A stretch of DNA of 64,000 nt from Cunninghamia lanceolata. Taxonomy: Eukaryota > Streptophyta > Pinopsida > Cupressales > Cupressaceae. The DNA lies in the NCBI GenBank assembly GCA_027924645.1, contig BSBN01001807.1:10744001-10808000 (forward strand), read 5' to 3'. Each line of letters opens with the position of its first letter. Positions within the stretch are counted from its first letter, which is position 1. Shown here in pieces: positions 11,299 to 23,162 of the stretch. A program made the position numbers and the translations under genes. Below the pieces are notes generated by a model that worked only from the letters and a program-made list of their open reading frames with translations, was not told the origin of the DNA and ran no database searches.

Positions 11299-14200
11299 GT
11301 TTTAAAAGATTTGGTATTTAGGTTTGTAAGTTTTAAATCTACTTTGTCGCTCTTTTTTTTGTGTTTTAAAGTATGTTTGTTTGATTTGTTTCATATTTTC
11401 CTTCCATCTTTCTCTTGTTTGCTTGGGGTTTTTAGGGTTTGTAAGTTTCGTCAGGGGCAATTTCACCGTGGAATATTTTGTCTGCTTTTGAAACTAGGAA
11501 ATTTGGCCTGTTTTTAATGTATTTGGCCTCTAGATCTTGTAATTTTTAAGTTGGCTCATCAGATGAATGAAATTGAGGTTGGTTCACTTGAGCATTTTTG
11601 TTTTCTGGATGTTTGTGTCCTTAAATTTCAAGGAATCCAGAATTTTCTGTAAGTTAATGAAATAATACCGGATATGGCACTGATACAGTATCTGGACGCA
11701 TAATCTGGATCATATCTCATGTCCCAGTACAGTGCCGTGCCGTTCAGAGATGTATCTGGCCTAGGGTTTTTAAATTTTTTTCAAAACACTGAAGAAAAGG
11801 AACATTAAAAAATTCTTCTACACATATTTATCACGAACGAAAAGACAAATATAATGTTAAAACTGTTATAGATTAAAATATAAAAACTAGAATTTATTTG
11901 TATATAACAATATAAGCAATTTTTAAATGTTATTTTCTGTGCCTTTTGACGTATAAATTGTATACATGTGTATGCGCATGCGGTTTTACAAATATCATAA
12001 GCGTTCAAATCTATAGGAGTGGATCATTAAGAATTGCTATATCCGAAATACTGTATTTGTTTCTGTTTCTGTTTCTGTACAACTAATTTTTTTTAATGGA
12101 AATTTGGGCCAAATATTTATTTACAAATGTCTCCCAAAATAGGAATTATTTTTCAGGGAAAATAGCCCACTAGTGAACATTAGCGGCTAACGTTATCCCT
12201 AATTTTATCACTTGTTCCTGATGATCCGTTGCAATCTTTTTTGTCTCTGTTTTTGAGATTGGGCCTCTACTATAAAATGTCGTGTAAATTTACTTAGAAG
12301 TATTTGGAGAAAAATAGAAGTTTTTCATATTTCTGCTTTGCAGCGATGGGAATTTGGTTTGAGGATAAGTATTCTTATGCCTGTAAAAATAAAATTAAAG
12401 TACTTATCCGGGGACCAAATTAATATTCCTATAAAAGATTATATTTATTATTTAAAAAATTAAAATACAAATAAATAAAATAAAATTAAAAAATTTAAAA
12501 CTTAATATATTGGTCTTGTTGATTTTGACTGCACAAGCATACCAACAAATTGGATGCCTTAAGTTAATATTTTGGTCTTGTTGCTTTTGACTGCACAAGC
12601 ACACCTGAAAATTGCATGCCATTTTCATAATTTTTAGATAGGCAAAAAACTGTGCTTTTTGAGTGGGAAAATCGCATTTTCCCACATTTTTTTATGCATC
12701 CAGACCCTGATTTTTTACAGTGGCTGAGTATATCCCTCAAAGTCGCTGAGTACTCGCCAGAAACTTGTGCATTAACTTGCCGAAACTCGCCTCTGCAACT
12801 CAGCGAGTAGTTAGACTATGATTAGTACTACCATCAATCATCACAAGGACTAACACATCCCGTAACTAACAACCTGTAATTACATAATATTAGTAAAAAC
12901 TCACAAATAACTGTTTTTAAAAAAATTGTGACAGATTATTGTATCTTGGTGATAATAATCTGATAAAAACATGTGTTTGACTTTATCAAAATACCGTGTG
13001 TATCTGAAAGTAACAACAAAATAGTGTGTTCCCAGCTGTGTGATGGAGGCTAATCTACACTGAAAAAGGCAGTGTTTCTTCGAGTTTCAGCCTTCAGGGA
13101 GAGGGGGATGGGGTTTCAGGGACAACAATTTTTTACTAGATTTTGGGGATGACAGTTAAAATGATATGTAAAAATTAACATTTGAAGTTTTAAAATACAA
13201 ATAAATTAAAATTACCTAAAAATAACTTAAGTAAACCAAAGAAGTTGAAAATTTTAAAATTACGTACAATAACAATTCATTCATTTGGTAATCCATTTAA
13301 TAGACTAATAATTATAGACATTATAGGAAACATGAATTATATTGAGAGATGCCAGAAAACAGAATGCTGCATCTTGCATAGTACATATGTACATTGAGCA
13401 ACAAGCTCAAAAATTTAAAAAATTGAAGTCATCATCTGATCGATATATCAGAAATTGCTCCTCTTCCTTCTCTTCCTTTCCTTTCCTCTTCCTCCTCTTC
13501 TCTTTTGGTGAAAGGAAAACTGCAATGGGCATGGATTTTAAAAGTTTTTTCGGTTTGGGGGACCTCAGTGGACTCCCTTTTAGGGGTTTATTTATTTTAT
13601 TTTTGCTTTTTTTTATGTGTTTGACGTGGGGGATTCCCTAACATCCTTGGAGCAGCTAGGAGATGTCATGATGTACCTAGCGTGGCTAAGGGACACTAGG
13701 GCGTTCTCATTTTCTGCAAAGAGGAAGGGGATGTCCCTTAGATGTCCCAGAAAGTTTCAAAAACAGAGGGGGATGGTGAGACTTCTTGCCCTTGTATCTC
13801 CATTCCCAGAATTTCATTCTCCCATACCCCCCATCCCCAAAATGTCTTGGATTTTCAGGGCGTGTATCCAGGCCCAGGGACACGTTCTCACGGAACACTA
13901 GAAAAAACTTAAACGTAAAGGTGAATGATGGTTTGCAAACCTGTCAAAAATAATCCTTGGTACCCAAATATCTGAACAGTGAATATTTTTGTTTAAGATT
14001 CAATACCAGAATATGTGCCCGTATCACCATAGTAAACAACCATCTTGGTGGGATCAGGTATGCTTGTTTTGGCTGGGGAGTGAACTGTGGAGCTTCACTT
14101 CCAAAAAAATGTATTGGGAATAGGTTCTGAAATCTGTGACACAACTTTTTATTTAGTTTCTTTCAATAGTTGTCCCCTTGCTGTTTTTTGCCATCCTTGA

Positions 14201-14849
14201 AACCCTGTCTCCAGGCCCCCATCCCACCATCCTTGAAACTTGATGAAACAGTGACGTTTGTAAAGTCCTATCATTGTAGCTCGTTATCTATTAAAATTGC
14301 AAATGTAAACCCAAACCTCTAAGATTTCTTTAACTTTTTCTTTAACTTAACTTGTGCCGAGGCTTTATTTTTAAACGTGTAGTACACTGAAATGCTTCAG
14401 TTGACAAAAAAAACATTTTTTTTCATTCATTTGAACTTGCCTTGTTAGTACTCCTGTCCAATTGTCAATTGAATTACAATTGAAATTTGTGCTTTGGTGA
14501 TATTTACATGATACACGCCAATGCTGCCTTTGTGAAGCAACTCAGTAATATTGGATATTATCCAGATTACAACAGCATTTGTTGCTTTGGAATTGCAGCC
14601 TAAAAGTAAGCCTTTTTAAACCCCAAATCTTCAAAATGAATGTTTGCCTGCCCTTTTAATTATGATCTGTATATCATTCTTAAGCAAGTGGTCTGTGGTC
14701 TCATTAAACCATATGATATATCTTGTTTGTGTAGTTTAGGTATCAACGCCCATATTTTATGTTTTCCTTTTTAAATTTGGATTTGCATGTATTTATTGGG
14801 GTTTTATGTCTTGGGTGATATCTTTGTGGGACAATCTTGGAGCTTGTTG
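11299..14849. other. SEC61-beta 3' flank and intergenic DNA
   Basis: The first few hundred bases are T-rich and probably contain the SEC61-beta 3' UTR; the exact poly(A) site is not decidable. Beyond this I see no gene. A GC-richer block at about 13530-13890 reads like decayed coding or repeat DNA with stops in all frames. The region ends at the TGTTG target site of the Gypsy insertion. Confidence 0.55.
12500..12623. repeat. 62-bp imperfect tandem duplication
   Basis: Two units share TTAATAT, TTGGTCTTGTTG, TTTTGACTGCACAAGCA and a closing GCATGCC-like end, offset by 62 bp. No function is visible. Confidence 0.8.
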
Positions 14850-16038
14850 TGTAATGTGCCGTACCTGTTTGTATATTCTTAAAGATCTTTTAATGTGTTA
14901 TTTTATTTTTATTTTTGTGTTCTTATAGACTAGACAGAAGAATGCAGAAGGGGTTTTCAGTTTTTCTGCAGATGTGTTGTCCGAGCATACAATATAGAGC
15001 ATAGAATGCAAACCTAGAAAATATACAAGGAATGTAAGAGAAATATGAAAGACCCAGTTCATATATTAACAAATTAAAAGGTTCTATCGCATACCCATAT
15101 GCAGAAATACAACTTCAGTTTTTGGCTACTGCCGAACCAGCCACTGGAAATTACAATATTTCTCCAAATCATCAAGAATCACTGAGTTTCAAGCATTCAT
15201 TGTTAACAACAATACAATAGGCCTTGGAGGCCTCACACAATGCAAAACAAACACTCCCCACAAAGAGGAAGAGGTCAAAATGCCCCACGTCACGCCTGGG
15301 GATGGACGAACCTTGCTTGGAGTGATGAACAACAACGATGCACTCTCAAATCTTTCTAAAAATCTTCTGATATCAGTTTGCTACTGTAATCTTAGTTGGG
15401 CGACCCTTTATGAAGGAGAAATAGCAAGAACGAAGCTCCCAACTGCCTCAAGAAGTGGTACGACGTACCTAGGTGAGGTGCGGTCAGCATGTGCAGTGTA
15501 TATCGGTCTTGAACCTTTGTTATTTTCTCAAAAATCCTCAGTTCTTCAATACCATCGGCTAAAACAAATAACCTTCAGAAGATAAATCATTAACTCCTCA
15601 AAACCCTATCAAATAAACTCCAATGAAGCACAAGAATGAATACTGGATGTATCCATCATCAAAGCACCGTTGGGTGGTATTGCACACTTGTAGAATGCTG
15701 TTACCTATGGAGGTTTCCGTCTCCATAAGCCTCTGGTTTGAATCCTCAAACCCCCAGAATGGCAGACTCTGGCAGAGCTCAAAAGAAGGAGATATCATAA
15801 GCAAGCATATTTTTAAATGACACATCTTTCCCTCTTTTAAACTCTCCAAGAGGGACGTTACATTTTAGGAGGGAAATATTTCTTTTAAAATTCACTTTTA
15901 ATATTTCCCCAAGTGAGCGCTCCCAAAAAGTAACTTAAGTGACCCTTTAAATTTTTCTTTTTTTCATCACTTAACCAAACGGCTAGTCCACCGGAATTCT
16001 ATGATGGACTAACCATGAGCCTAGAAGGGGACATTACA
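14850..16038 (-). repeat. 3' LTR of the Gypsy chromovirus
   Basis: This 1189-bp LTR is nearly identical to 21059-22249. Its inner edge abuts a purine-rich tract on the minus strand (TTAGGGAGGGCGGAC), the plus-strand primer. Its first bases also supply the stop codon of pol (TAA on the minus strand at 16034-16036). Confidence 0.95.
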
Positions 16039-19000
16039 GTCCGCCCTCCCTAAGATTGCTTGCCCCAAGCAATCTCAAGTCAGGCTGCTCTAATATCTGC
16101 TCATTCTCCTAAGTAGCATCCTCCACGGGCAAGTTCTTCCATTTAACCAAGTACTCTCTGATGTTCCTCCTCAAATTACGTTCCTTGGTATCAATTATAG
16201 CCTCGGGTACTAGTATCAACTTCCCCTCTTCATCAAGAGGAGGCAACTCTGTTGAGGGTATCACCTTATGCCCCAACGCCTTCTTGAGGCGAGATACATG
16301 GAATACATTATGTACCCTGCTACCTGCTGGAAGCTCCAACTCATAAGCCACTTCTCCAATCCTCTTGGAGATCCGAAAAGGTCCATAGTACCGTGGCTTC
16401 AACTTCTTCGCCCCACTCTTTCTGAGAGTGGACTGTCTATAGGGTTGCAGCATGAGATACACCATGTCACCAACCACAAAAGACCGCTCAGTCCTCTGCT
16501 GATCTGCATACTGCTTCTGCTGATTCTGGGCCTTCTGTATGTTCTCCTTCAAAGACCTCATGATGTCCTGACTCTCCTGGAGGAGGTCTTTGGCCTTCGG
16601 CACTCTGTTATCACCAAACAACAAATCAACAAAGCTCGGCGCCTCATACCCGTACAGGGCCATAAATGGTGACATCTAAATAGACATGTGGAATGTGGAA
16701 TTGTAACAATACTCTCCCATGTGAAGCCACTTAACCCATGCCCTTTGCTGCCTTGAAACATAGTTTCAGAGGTATCCTTCCACCCATTTATTAATTATCT
16801 CCGTCTGACCATCTGTTTGAGGGTGATAACTTGTACTGGGTGTGAGCTCTGTCCCTGTCAACCTGAAGAGCTCCTGCCAAAAATTACTGAGGAACCTGCT
16901 GTCCCTATCAGTAACAATGTTTCGAGGCAATCCATGGAGTCGAAATACCTCACGAAAGAACAATTCTGCAACCTGTGCTGCAGCAAAAGTGGTAGGGATG
17001 GCGAAGAAGTGTGCATATTTTGTCAGCCTGTCCACTACCATGAAAATGCAATCCCTACCTTGGACTTTTGGTAAACCTGTGATAAAGTCCATAGAAATGC
17101 TGTCCCACTTCCTTTCAGGAATGGGTAGGGGCTGCAATAAACTTCCTGGGAATGAGTGCTCTTGTTTGTTTTGTTGACATATCGGGCACTCTCTCACATA
17201 CTGCATCACCTCCGTCTTGAGGCCCTTCCAGGTGAACCTCTCTTTAACCTGCCTATAAGTTTTGAAGTACCCCGGGTGTCTCGCCATTGACGAGTCATGG
17301 AATGCCCTCAAAATCTTCTGTTTCATCTGAGAAAATGACACCAAGAAAATCTTGTTCTTGTAAATGATTAAGTCATTTACCACTGTATACATGTCATCTT
17401 TGATGGTGCGGTCAATTATCCTCGTAGCCCATGCATCCTTTGCATACTCAGCTGATATCATCTCTCTCCAATCATCTGCAATGGTTCCAAGTGCACATAA
17501 ATGGGGCCTCCTGGATAGAGCATCGGCAACAACATTTTTCTTTCCTTTGACATACACAATGTCAAAGTCGTAGGCCTGTAGCTTGCTGACCCACTTCTGT
17601 TGCCTCTCATTTAAGTCTTTCTGGCCAAGGAAATGCCTCAGACTGTTGTGATTTGTTTTGACTACGAACTTACTGCCCACAAGGTATTGTCTGAACTTAG
17701 CCAAGGCATGCATTATGGCTAACATCTCCTTGTCGTAAATGCTATAGCTGCGTTCCACACCCCTCAACTTCCTACTCTCAAACGCTATGGGGTGCTTATC
17801 CTGCATAATTACCGCACCAATGCCTTCCCCTGAAGCATCACACTGCAACTCGAAGGGCTTGCTGAAATCTGGCATGGCCAATACAGGGCATGTACTCATA
17901 ATCTGTTTGAATCTGTCAAAGCACTCTTGTGTACCCCCTGACCAACTAAATGCATCCTGGCGAGTCAAATCTGTGAGGGGAGCAACTGACTGAGAAAACC
18001 CCTTCACGAACCTGCGGTAATATCCACATAAACCTAAGAATCCCTTCAACTGAGTAAGATTCTTTGGTGGCGGCCAGTCCACTATTGCCCGGATTTTCTC
18101 CGGATCTACCTTCACGTTACCAGCACTGATGATGTGACCCAAATATAGCAACTCGGTCATCCCAAACTCACACTTCGACATCTTGGCATATAAGGATTCC
18201 CTCTCCAAAATACTCAACACAATGTCAATGTGTTTCACGTGCTCTTCCCACGTTTTGCTGTAAATCAAGATATCGTCAAAAAATATCAGGACGAACCTCC
18301 TCAACTGCTCTCTGAAGACTATTCATGCAAGACTGGAAGGTAGCTGGTGCATTAGTCAAGCCGAATGGCATGACTAGGAACTCAAAGTGCCCATAGTGAC
18401 ACCTAAATGCTGTCTTCTCCACATCCTCATCTCTGACCCTAATCTGATGTTACCTAGATCTCAAGTCAATCTTGGAGAAATAACAGGCCCCGTGTAGCTC
18501 ATCAATCAGCTCATCTATCCTGGGTATGGGATACTTGTTCTTGATTGTTTTCTTTTCGAGTTCCCTGTAATCAATGCACATCCTAAGAGTCCCATCCTTT
18601 TTCTTTACTAACACAACGGATGATGCAAACGGGCTCTTACTCGGTCTTATGTGTCCCATGGCGAGAAGCTCTTTGATATCTTTCTCGATCTCATCTTTGG
18701 ATCTCTTCGGGTGATGGTATGGTGTGATGATCACCGGTTTTGCATGCTCCAACTCGATCACATGCTCGATACCCTTGTCGGGCGGTCTACCTGGTGGAAT
18801 ATCAGTAAACACTTTGGTGTGTTTAGTTAGAAGAGCCTGTATGTCAGGTGGATACTCACGCTGTTGCTGCTCTGCAGCTTCGGGCATCACCAATATATCT
18901 GCTGCCCATTGTACTTGATCATGGCGAATCAATCTTTCCATTCGCTTGAGAGAAACAACTCTCAATCCACCATCTGAAATTCCCCTGAGCACATGCCTAA

Positions 19001-20991
19001 CTCCGTTCACTTCAAACTTCATTTCCATTGTCCTCAAATTGATAGTGAACTCCCCTATCTCATGAAGCCATTTCATTCCTAGCACCACATACATGTCGCC
19101 CATGCTTACCTCATAAAACCCTGACTGGCAAGTATAATGGTTTAGTTGGATCGTCAAGTTGGGAATCCTCCTAGTGCAAGTGAGTACAAACCCATCGGCT
19201 ACTTTTACCTTAAATCCCGCAAACTCCTCTGTTTGTAACCCCCTCTTAGCAACCAAGCCCTCGCCCTCATCTATGAAGTTATGAGTGGCACTTGTATCTA
19301 GCAAGGTAATGCACCTCTGTCCACCCAATACTCCTCGGATCTTGAATGACCCTTCTCTCTGAATGCTGGAAATGTGGGCTGTGGGTAGGGGGGTATCATT
19401 ATCCCTAGCTGGTACTTCAGATGCAACATCTGTCCCTGAATCATCACCCTCTGTATGCTGCTCCGAATTCGTGTCCAACTCCACAGACTCATCTACTGAG
19501 AAATACTCAATCTGTTTTGCCTTCCCTTGGTCAGCACACTTGTGCTTAGGATCCCAAGGGTCTCTGCAGTGAAAACAAAGCTTCTTCCTGCTGAGGTCAT
19601 TCAGCTGATCATTATCAATCCGGGAAGAACTCTTATGTCGCTGGTGTCCCGAGTCCTTGGAAAGGTTTCCTATCTCTTTCCTTATCTCTCCTATGCTGAA
19701 AGTTCTTACTCTGAAATTTGCTCCTCCCTACGGACGATTCCATATCACGGGCCTTCTTCATGGTCTCCTGCAATGTCATAGGGTCTAAACCCTTCACCCA
19801 TCCCTTTAAAAGATCAGACAACCCATCAACGAAGAGCATGATCAACCTCCTCTCTGATATGTTTGAAACCATGACTGAGAGATCCTGGAACTCTGAAATG
19901 TACGAGTCCACTGATCCATTCTGTCTCAACTGTGCTAGCTCCTTGAACTGCAATTCAGGGTCCTTGTCGAACCTGTCTATGAGTCTGGCTGTGAACTCAA
20001 CGTAAGATGTGACCTGGTCATGTCCCAGAGTCACCTTCCCATTGCTCCACCACTTATGCGCACTACCCTCCAAGTGTAAGGCAGCGTATGTGATGGCATC
20101 TGTATCTGGCATGGGGCTGATCTGAAGGTAACTGTCCAACTTTTGTACCCACGCTCTTGCTGAAGTTTTTCTCGAACTGTCAAAGTAGGGTAAGGTCATC
20201 TTGCTGACCTTCTTCTGCAGCTCATTGTCCTGCTGTCTATTACCCCCTCTGGGTCTGTGTCTCATCCTAAGATCTGAGTAGTCTCGGAAGGTCATTTCAG
20301 CTCTAAATTCTTCGCTGGAAGCCTGCCAATCCCTAATGATCTCTTCCTGAAACTCCAACTGTGTAGCATCCCTGTCAGGTATCTCGTCCCTCGGCTTGAA
20401 AGTCGGAATGCCTGGTCTATTTGCGGCCGTGAGTCGCGTAGCACCCCGGTTATTCACCGAAGCCTCTCCATCATGATTCCTGTGCCCATTTCTATCACCA
20501 ATGTTTCGGTCACCATTCCTATCTCCATTCCCTCGGTCTTTATTCTTGTCATGCCGGTCTCCATGCTTGTCATTCCTGCCTCCATTTCTGTCATTTCTAT
20601 ATTTGTTTCGACCTATATCCTCCTCATCTTCTTCCAGCTCAGGAAATAACCGGCCAAGAAGCCTCCCAAGTGCCTGCTGAGACCTGTCCAAGCTAGCCAC
20701 GATTTATTGCTGACCTCGAGCCAAGTCGTTGAGGATATCTCGTGTGTTTGGTTCTTCAATCTTCGTATCTCCCATTTCCCTTGTATGCTCTGTAAATGGA
20801 GGTAACTCTCCAGAAAAGGGGTCTGTCCGTGAAACCTAAGAATCGTCCTCTGCCACTGCTACCTCTATCTCTGGGTCTGACTCAAAAGGATCGGTTATTG
20901 GTATTGGATTCTCTGGGACTAACAACCGTGGAATCTGTGTTCCCTGTCTTGCTCTAGTGTTCCTGAAGGAATATCTATCTGCCGGTCGCAT
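16034..20991 (-). pseudogene. Gypsy gag-pol polyprotein with chromodomain, broken
   Basis: The likely start is the ATG at 20991 (MRPADRYSFRN). Gag has LPYFDSSRKTSARAWVQKLD and GSAHKWW, then a chromovirus-type knuckle [14 protein letters not shown] (near 19570). Protease shows [10 protein letters not shown], with Ser for the catalytic-loop Gly. RT has [19 protein letters not shown] and [10 protein letters not shown] (near 18270). RNase H and integrase follow (CPICQQNK, SMDFITGLP, HPQTDGQTE). The C-terminus carries EYLVKWKNLPVEDAT, a chromodomain core thought to direct integration into heterochromatin. Visible breaks include stops in N-terminal gag (two), at RT near 18450, near 16765 in integrase, and TAG for Trp in the chromodomain (16109-16111). 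The frame runs through the polypurine tract and ends in the LTR. Confidence 0.93.
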
Positions 20992-21044
20992 ATCTCATTT
21001 TTACTTCTACATGTCTATTTCACCTCACAGGATGGCAAGATCAT

Positions 21045-21057
21045 GGCTCTGATACCA
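21045..21057 (-). other. Primer-binding site, initiator Met tRNA
   Basis: On the minus strand it reads TGGTATCAGAGCC, one base inside the right LTR (which starts at 21059 in plus coordinates). It fixes the direction of the element. Confidence 0.93.
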
Positions 21058-21058
21058 T

Positions 21059-22249
21059 TGTAATGTGCCGTACCTGTTTGTATGTTCTTAAAGATCTTTT
21101 AATGTGTTATTTTATTTTTATTTTTGTGTTCTTATAGACTAGACAAAAGAATGCAGAAGGGGTTTTCAGTATTCCTGCAGATGTGTTCTCTGAGCATACA
21201 ATATAGAGCATAGAATGCAAACCCAGAAAATATACAAGGAATGTAAGAGAAATATGAAAGACCCAGTGTTCATATATCAACAAATTAAAAGGTTCTATCG
21301 CATACCCATATGCAGAAATACAACTTCAGTTTTTGGCTACTGCCGAACCAGCCACTAGAAATTACAATATTTTTCCAAATCATCAAGAATCACTGAGTTT
21401 CAAGCATTCATTGTTAACAACAATACAATAGGCCTTGGAGGCCTCACACAATGCAAAACAAACACTCCCCACAAAGAGGAAGAGGTCAAAATGCCCCACG
21501 TCACGCCTGGGGATGGACGGCCCTTGTTGGGAGTGATGAACAGCAACGATGCACTCTCAGATCCCTCTAAAAATCCTCTGATATCAGTTTGCTACTGTAG
21601 TCTCAGTTGGGCGACCCTTTATGAAGGAGAAATAGCAAGAAGGAAGCTCCTGACTGCCTCAAGAAGTGGTACGGCCTACCTAGGTGAGGTGCGGTCAGCA
21701 TGTGCAGTGTATATCGGTCTTGGACCTCTGTTATTTTCTCAAAAATCCTCAGTTCTTCAATACCATTGGCTAAAACAGATAACCTTCAGAAGATAAAGCA
21801 ATAACTCCTCAAAACCCTATCAAATAAACTCCAATGAAGCACAAGAATGAATACTGGATGTATCCATCATCAAAGCACCGTTGGGTGGTATTGCACACCT
21901 GTAGAATGCTGTTACCTATGGAGGTTTCCGTCTCCACAAGCCTTTGGTTTGAATCCTCAAACCCCCAGAATGGCAGACTCTGGCAGAGCTCAAAAGAAGG
22001 AGATATCATAAGCAAACATATTTTTAAATGACGCATCTTTCCCTCTTTTAAACACTCCAAGAGGGACGTTACATTTTAGGAGGGAAATATTTCTTTTAAA
22101 ATTCACTTTTAATATTTCCCCAAGTGAGCGCTCCCAAAAAGTAACTTAAGTGACCCTTTAAATTTTTCTTTTTTTCATCACTTAACCAAATGGCTAGTCC
22201 ACCGGAATTCTATGATGGACTAACCATGAGCCTAGAAGGGGACATTACA
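21059..22249 (-). repeat. 5' LTR of the Gypsy chromovirus
   Basis: This 1191-bp LTR begins (minus strand) TGTAATGTCCCC and ends GGCACATTACA. Comparison with the left LTR shows scattered substitutions, for example around 21520-21600 against 15310-15390. These are divergence accumulated since insertion. Confidence 0.95.
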
Positions 22250-22254
22250 TGTTG

Positions 22255-23162
22255 GCTATGATTTCTTTCCTTGTTAGCTTATGAATTTTATTTTGTTTCC
22301 GTTTGTGATGTGTATAAGATGCTCAAGTTTCTGATAGCTTTCCTTGAAATGTATTCTTGTTCAAGATGTGTTTTAGTATGATAATAATGTAACCATCTAT
22401 TCAAAGGACTTTTGTTTTGAACAATTTGTTCCCCAAAGCAAGCTTGATTTCTTAATAAAAGTTTTGTCTAATAGAATCTTAAGTCATCAACTAAACTACA
22501 TGGAGCCCAGTTGAAAAATATTTAAATTTGATACTGTGAAATTCAAACACCAACCCATAGTTGAGTCAAGGATTCTATGCATGTCTTAAACTCCTAAGAC
22601 CTGTTTTAAACACCATGAGAGACATTAGGCTGGTTCAAAACTTGAAGTGATGGATGTCAAGAGACTTGCCCTCAAACAGTGGGGGGTCAACAAGTTTGGC
22701 AACAGAGGTGGTTGAAGTCAGAGCTATTTCAAGAAGATGTCCAGGTGAGCAGTGCACTAGCATTTGTGGCCACTAGCTTTTAGATTGATTTGAGTTGTTT
22801 GGAATGAGCTATATTTATCTTTAGGGGCATCCAAGTACACAATGAAGCATAGGAGAATGAAATATACATGTCAACCAGATTGAATGATGCATGCACTGGG
22901 CTGTTTCTGAGCATGTAGATTGACTCAGGTGAGCATCATGTTTTCATAAAGCAGTTTCTTATATCCCATTTCAATGGAAAATGTTCAATTCTCAATTTGG
23001 GATGTGTGATGAAAAATCTACCACAAGGTGGGGCTAGCTGTTAAAATAATTGGTTGTGCACCTTATAATAACAGTTAAAGAAATACATCTCAAAACTAAA
23101 CATGAGGTGCTTTTTGTTAACATACTGTGTCCATTGCGATCTGCTGTCAGATTATGGAATTA
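22255..23162. other. Intergenic DNA, no gene seen
   Basis: This continues the sequence interrupted by the Gypsy element. I see no coding potential or repeat boundary until the large tandem duplication begins. Confidence 0.5.

Larger units (their letters stand above)
14850..22249 (-). mobile_element. Gypsy chromovirus, full-length, minus strand
   Basis: The 7.4-kb element is bounded by TGTAATG...CATTACA LTRs and flanked by a perfect 5-bp target-site duplication TGTTG (14845-14849 and 22250-22254). All coding is on the minus strand, so the right LTR is the 5' LTR. Order: LTR, Met-tRNA primer site, gag, protease, RT, RNase H, integrase, chromodomain-like tail, polypurine tract, LTR. RT before integrase plus a C-terminal chromodomain defines a Ty3/Gypsy chromovirus. 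The LTRs are very similar but not identical, so the insertion is moderately young. Several stops make it non-autonomous today. Confidence 0.96.

Noticed and set aside
13342..13641. A 99-codon open frame with a hydrophobic end
   Set aside because: It has a Ser/Phe low-complexity middle from a C/T-rich tract, no domain and no supported start. Nearby frames also decay quickly.
15280..15585. A 101-codon open frame on the plus strand, repeated at 21491-21796
   Set aside because: It is conserved only because both copies are the two LTRs of one Gypsy element, duplicated at insertion. It is antisense to the element and has no recognised motif.
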